From Amanita rubescens (lineage: Eukaryota > Basidiomycota > Agaricomycetes > Agaricales > Amanitaceae): DNA of 32,413 bases. The notes under the pieces are model-generated. The model did not search any database. It saw nothing but the letters and a program-made list of their open reading frames with translations, and was not told the origin of the DNA. The translations under genes were made by a program, and so were the position numbers. This document shows, in pieces, positions 31,601-32,413 of this stretch. Position 1 is the stretch's first letter. The number at the start of each line of letters is the position of its first letter. The stretch is taken from the NCBI GenBank assembly GCA_015039365.1, contig WION01000571.1, positions 1 through 32,413 of the forward strand. Direction: 5' to 3'.

Positions 31601-32413
31601 TGTTGACGTAACCCCTCCAAATTAGATAATAGACTGTTAAATTCTTGCTGCAATGTTGCCAATGAGCGATCTCGGATGTTGAGTTCGCTGTGGGAGGCAT
31701 TGAGTGAACTGCGGAGGTGATTGATCTCTTTGTCCTTCCGTTCGAAATCCCCAAGTGCGACAGAAAGCGCTTGCTCCCGTTCTTCGAGCGTGGAATTTGC
31801 CGTTTGTAAACGAACCGCCGTCTCGGAGAGTTTATCGTCCTTGTACTTGGTCTGCTCCTTCTCCAGGTGCAACTGCTCGGTTACGGTATCGTAGGATTTC
31901 TTCAGCTCGGCAAGATCCCGCTCAATCTTCCTGATTTCTTCCACCTGCTTCTTCACCGTCTCCTGCATCTCCGAGGACTGGCCGACCAATGTTTCTCTCT
32001 GCTTCTCCGTATTTTTCAGGACACTCTGCGAGTGTTGCAGTGACGAATTCAGAGAAACTATGGTCACGAGCTTCTGGGAAATGTCGCTGCGTGCCTCGTC
32101 AAGCAAATTCTGCAACTTGTCACGTTCGGCAGCGGTGGAGTCTAGCGTCCCCTCGATTTCGTCTTTCTGCGCTTCCACGGTCGCCTGCCTCTCTACTGAC
32201 TGCAGCTCCAACGCCTTCTTCTGCTTCTTCAGCTCTGCTACGACGCTTTGAGAGTGTTGTAACGACGATGACAAAAAGGCGACGGCCTCAGTCTTTTGAT
32301 AAATGTCACTGTTGGCATCGTCAAGGAGGTTTTGGAGCCTGTAATGCTCAGCAGTCGCAGCCTCGAGCGCCTTCTTCGTCTCCTCCAAGTCATGTCCTCG
32401 GGTGCGAACGATC
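28633..32413 (-). CDS. Giant repetitive coiled-coil protein (C-terminal part, 1259 codons visible)
   Basis: One uninterrupted minus-strand frame runs from the window edge to a TGA at 28635-28633. The frame is open across the edge (IVRTRGHDLEETKKALE), so the start lies outside. Almost the whole chain is heptad coiled coil rich in E, K, Q, L and S. It is built from long internal repeats: GHDLEET, SEMQETVKKQVEEIRKIERD, TLEEREQALSVALGD and LATLQQEF each occur again about 1.4-1.5 kb later. The C-terminal about 60 residues leave the coiled coil (KKLTESQGVDALSKAGELQY, then ERRRSATTG) and end acidic (ITGEED). Similar architecture occurs in myosin-tail-like, golgin and nuclear-pore basket (TPR/Mlp) proteins; no motif decides among them. 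No intron is seen in 3.8 kb, unlike most genes here. Confidence 0.8.
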   Translation of the reverse strand, partial: IVRTRGHDLEETKKALEAATAEHYRLQNLLDDANSDIYQKTEAVAFLSSSLQHSQSVVAELKKQKKALELQSVERQATVEAQKDEIEGTLDSTAAERDKLQNLLDEARSDISQKLVTIVSLNSSLQHSQSVLKNTEKQRETLVGQSSEMQETVKKQVEEIRKIERDLAELKKSYDTVTEQLHLEKEQTKYKDDKLSETAVRLQTANSTLEEREQALSVALGDFERKDKEINHLRSSLNASHSELNIRDRSLATLQQEFNSLLSNLEGLRQQSSSLEETVKVKTVESESLKAELQKITDLLSRAEKKAADDLQNAQEEIKKQSLQVTALRQDLDRSRLEGKSKDDGVKELRNRLKKAEDEQRRREKELQTSASRQTELGNRLNKQSEHSKALERELTNAKGRLTQLTGLSEQRGQELLDTRKESDGMRDDITKLRQELSSLKSDRGSIEQSLRKAEKNAAKLTDDVVQLRSQLQDSQEKCSELEETVRQDAAEAQLLKQGNETLQRQYEEMQEMVFTRGHDLEETRGALESTTAQRYELQGLLDDARDDVLQKTETVSSLSSSLRDLESIVEELKKEKAVLVQQSAEMRATMERQKDESRGTLDSTAAERDKLQGLLDDARSDISQKLETILSLTSSLQHSQNVVKDMETQRETLVGRSSEMQETVKKQVEEIRKIERDLSELKKSYETVTEQSRLEMEQTKYKDDKLSETAARLQTANSTLEEREQALSVALGDSERKDKEINHLRGTLNTSHSALNVRDSSLATLQQEFASLSSNMDGLRYQNSSLEEMIKVKTAEAESLYAELQKFTGLLAKAEKKAADDLQDAQRGIKAQAELETRLNKQSEDAKKLERELANTKDQFSQVTVSSEKREVELLSMRAASDGMRDSITKLREELSSLKSNRGPTEQSLRTAQNNVTSLTNEVTRLRLQLRDSREKRSELETTVKQDETEAQSLRQRIETLQRQYEETKNALQSTIAERHKLQNLLDGSRNDISQKTETVRSLSSSVQQLQSVMEELEQRKATLTRQSGEIQMTLESQKNELKGTLDSTTVERDQLRNLLDDARRDIEQKTETIRSLTSELQHPQRDIEETEARKGMSTNQLMEMHQTVKRQMEEIKRLKQNLVDVKKSRETVTEELRLERERIRDKDNKFTKVIQLQTATSTLMAHLEQMKEVTQARGAEALAFQRSKQDGVLKVGEAVAKKLTESQGVDALSKAGELQYQVQERRRSATTGLDWKRPLYEGTAGVDSSQVITGEED
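28950..29509 (-). repeat. Coiled-coil gene internal repeat 3 (partial, more diverged)
   Basis: It covers the first about 190 residues of the unit (ALQSTIAERHKLQNLLDGSR, TETIRSLTSELQHPQRDIE, QTVKRQMEEIKRLKQNL) and then passes into the unique C-terminus. Confidence 0.6.
29510..30859 (-). repeat. Coiled-coil gene internal repeat 2
   Basis: About 450 residues from GHDLEETRGALES to ETLQRQYEETKN. It is colinear with repeat 1 except for a missing block of about 60 residues before TRLNKQSE. Confidence 0.7.
30860..32413 (-). repeat. Coiled-coil gene internal repeat 1 (cut by window edge)
   Basis: About 510 residues from GHDLEETKKALE to LQRQYEEMQEM. It contains a segment absent from repeat 2 (ALRQDLDRSRLEGKSKDDG, and a following KKAEDEQRRREKE). 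A shorter sub-repeat of about 74 residues is also present (LQNLLDDANSDI / LQNLLDEARSDI). Confidence 0.7.

Overview
The window looks like nuclear DNA of an Agaricomycete basidiomycete. The evidence is very short GT-AG introns (about 44-70 bases) with CTRAY-like branch points, genes cut into many small exons, and several basidiomycete-expanded families: a four-helix-bundle/kinase-like protein, TKL-type kinases with an HGD catalytic loop, HNH-type proteins and a Zn-cluster family. Rhizoctonia/Ceratobasidium/Tulasnella-like fungi would fit, but the species is not determined. The region is accessory, duplicated and partly decayed. Most real genes are invisible as single ORFs and were rebuilt here by following exon phases.

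Layout. (1) 42-686 (-): the C-terminal part of translation factor eIF3 subunit m, cut off at its 5' side. (2) 730-3618 (+): gene A, a 15-exon gene predicted to encode 697 aa, with an MLKL-like N-terminal helical bundle, a short N/G/Q-rich motif and a degenerate kinase-like region. (3) 4698-8446 (+): three tandem TKL-type kinases. The first lost its catalytic-loop exon, the second lost its DFG exon, and the third is complete. (4) 8955-9854 (-): a spliced gene for an S/T/P/A-rich protein of 213 aa. (5) 9945-10470: scraps of the same duplication unit (gene A 3' flank, eIF3m exon start). (6) 10801-13842 (+): gene B, the diverged duplicate of gene A, with a frame change in a late exon. (7) 15021-17912: a tandem duplication carrying two Zn2Cys6-like genes, one with an intact AT-hook. 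(8) 18015-19247: an HNH-family gene broken by frameshifts. (9) 21375-21723: a three-exon gene for an 80-aa secreted protein whose mature part has eight cysteines. (10) 24047-25156: a coiled-coil protein with an N-terminal membrane segment. (11) 25800-27143 (-): a multi-pass membrane protein gene with a decayed 3' end. (12) 28633-32413 (-): a very large coiled-coil protein with long internal repeats, running off the window edge.

How it may work together. The most interesting block is 0.7-13.8 kb. Two paralogous proteins with MLKL-like bundle plus kinase-like architecture flank one intact TKL kinase and two kinase relics. By analogy with kinase/MLKL pairs this could be an immune or cell-death signalling locus under birth-and-death evolution. 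That is inference from architecture and neighbourhood only.
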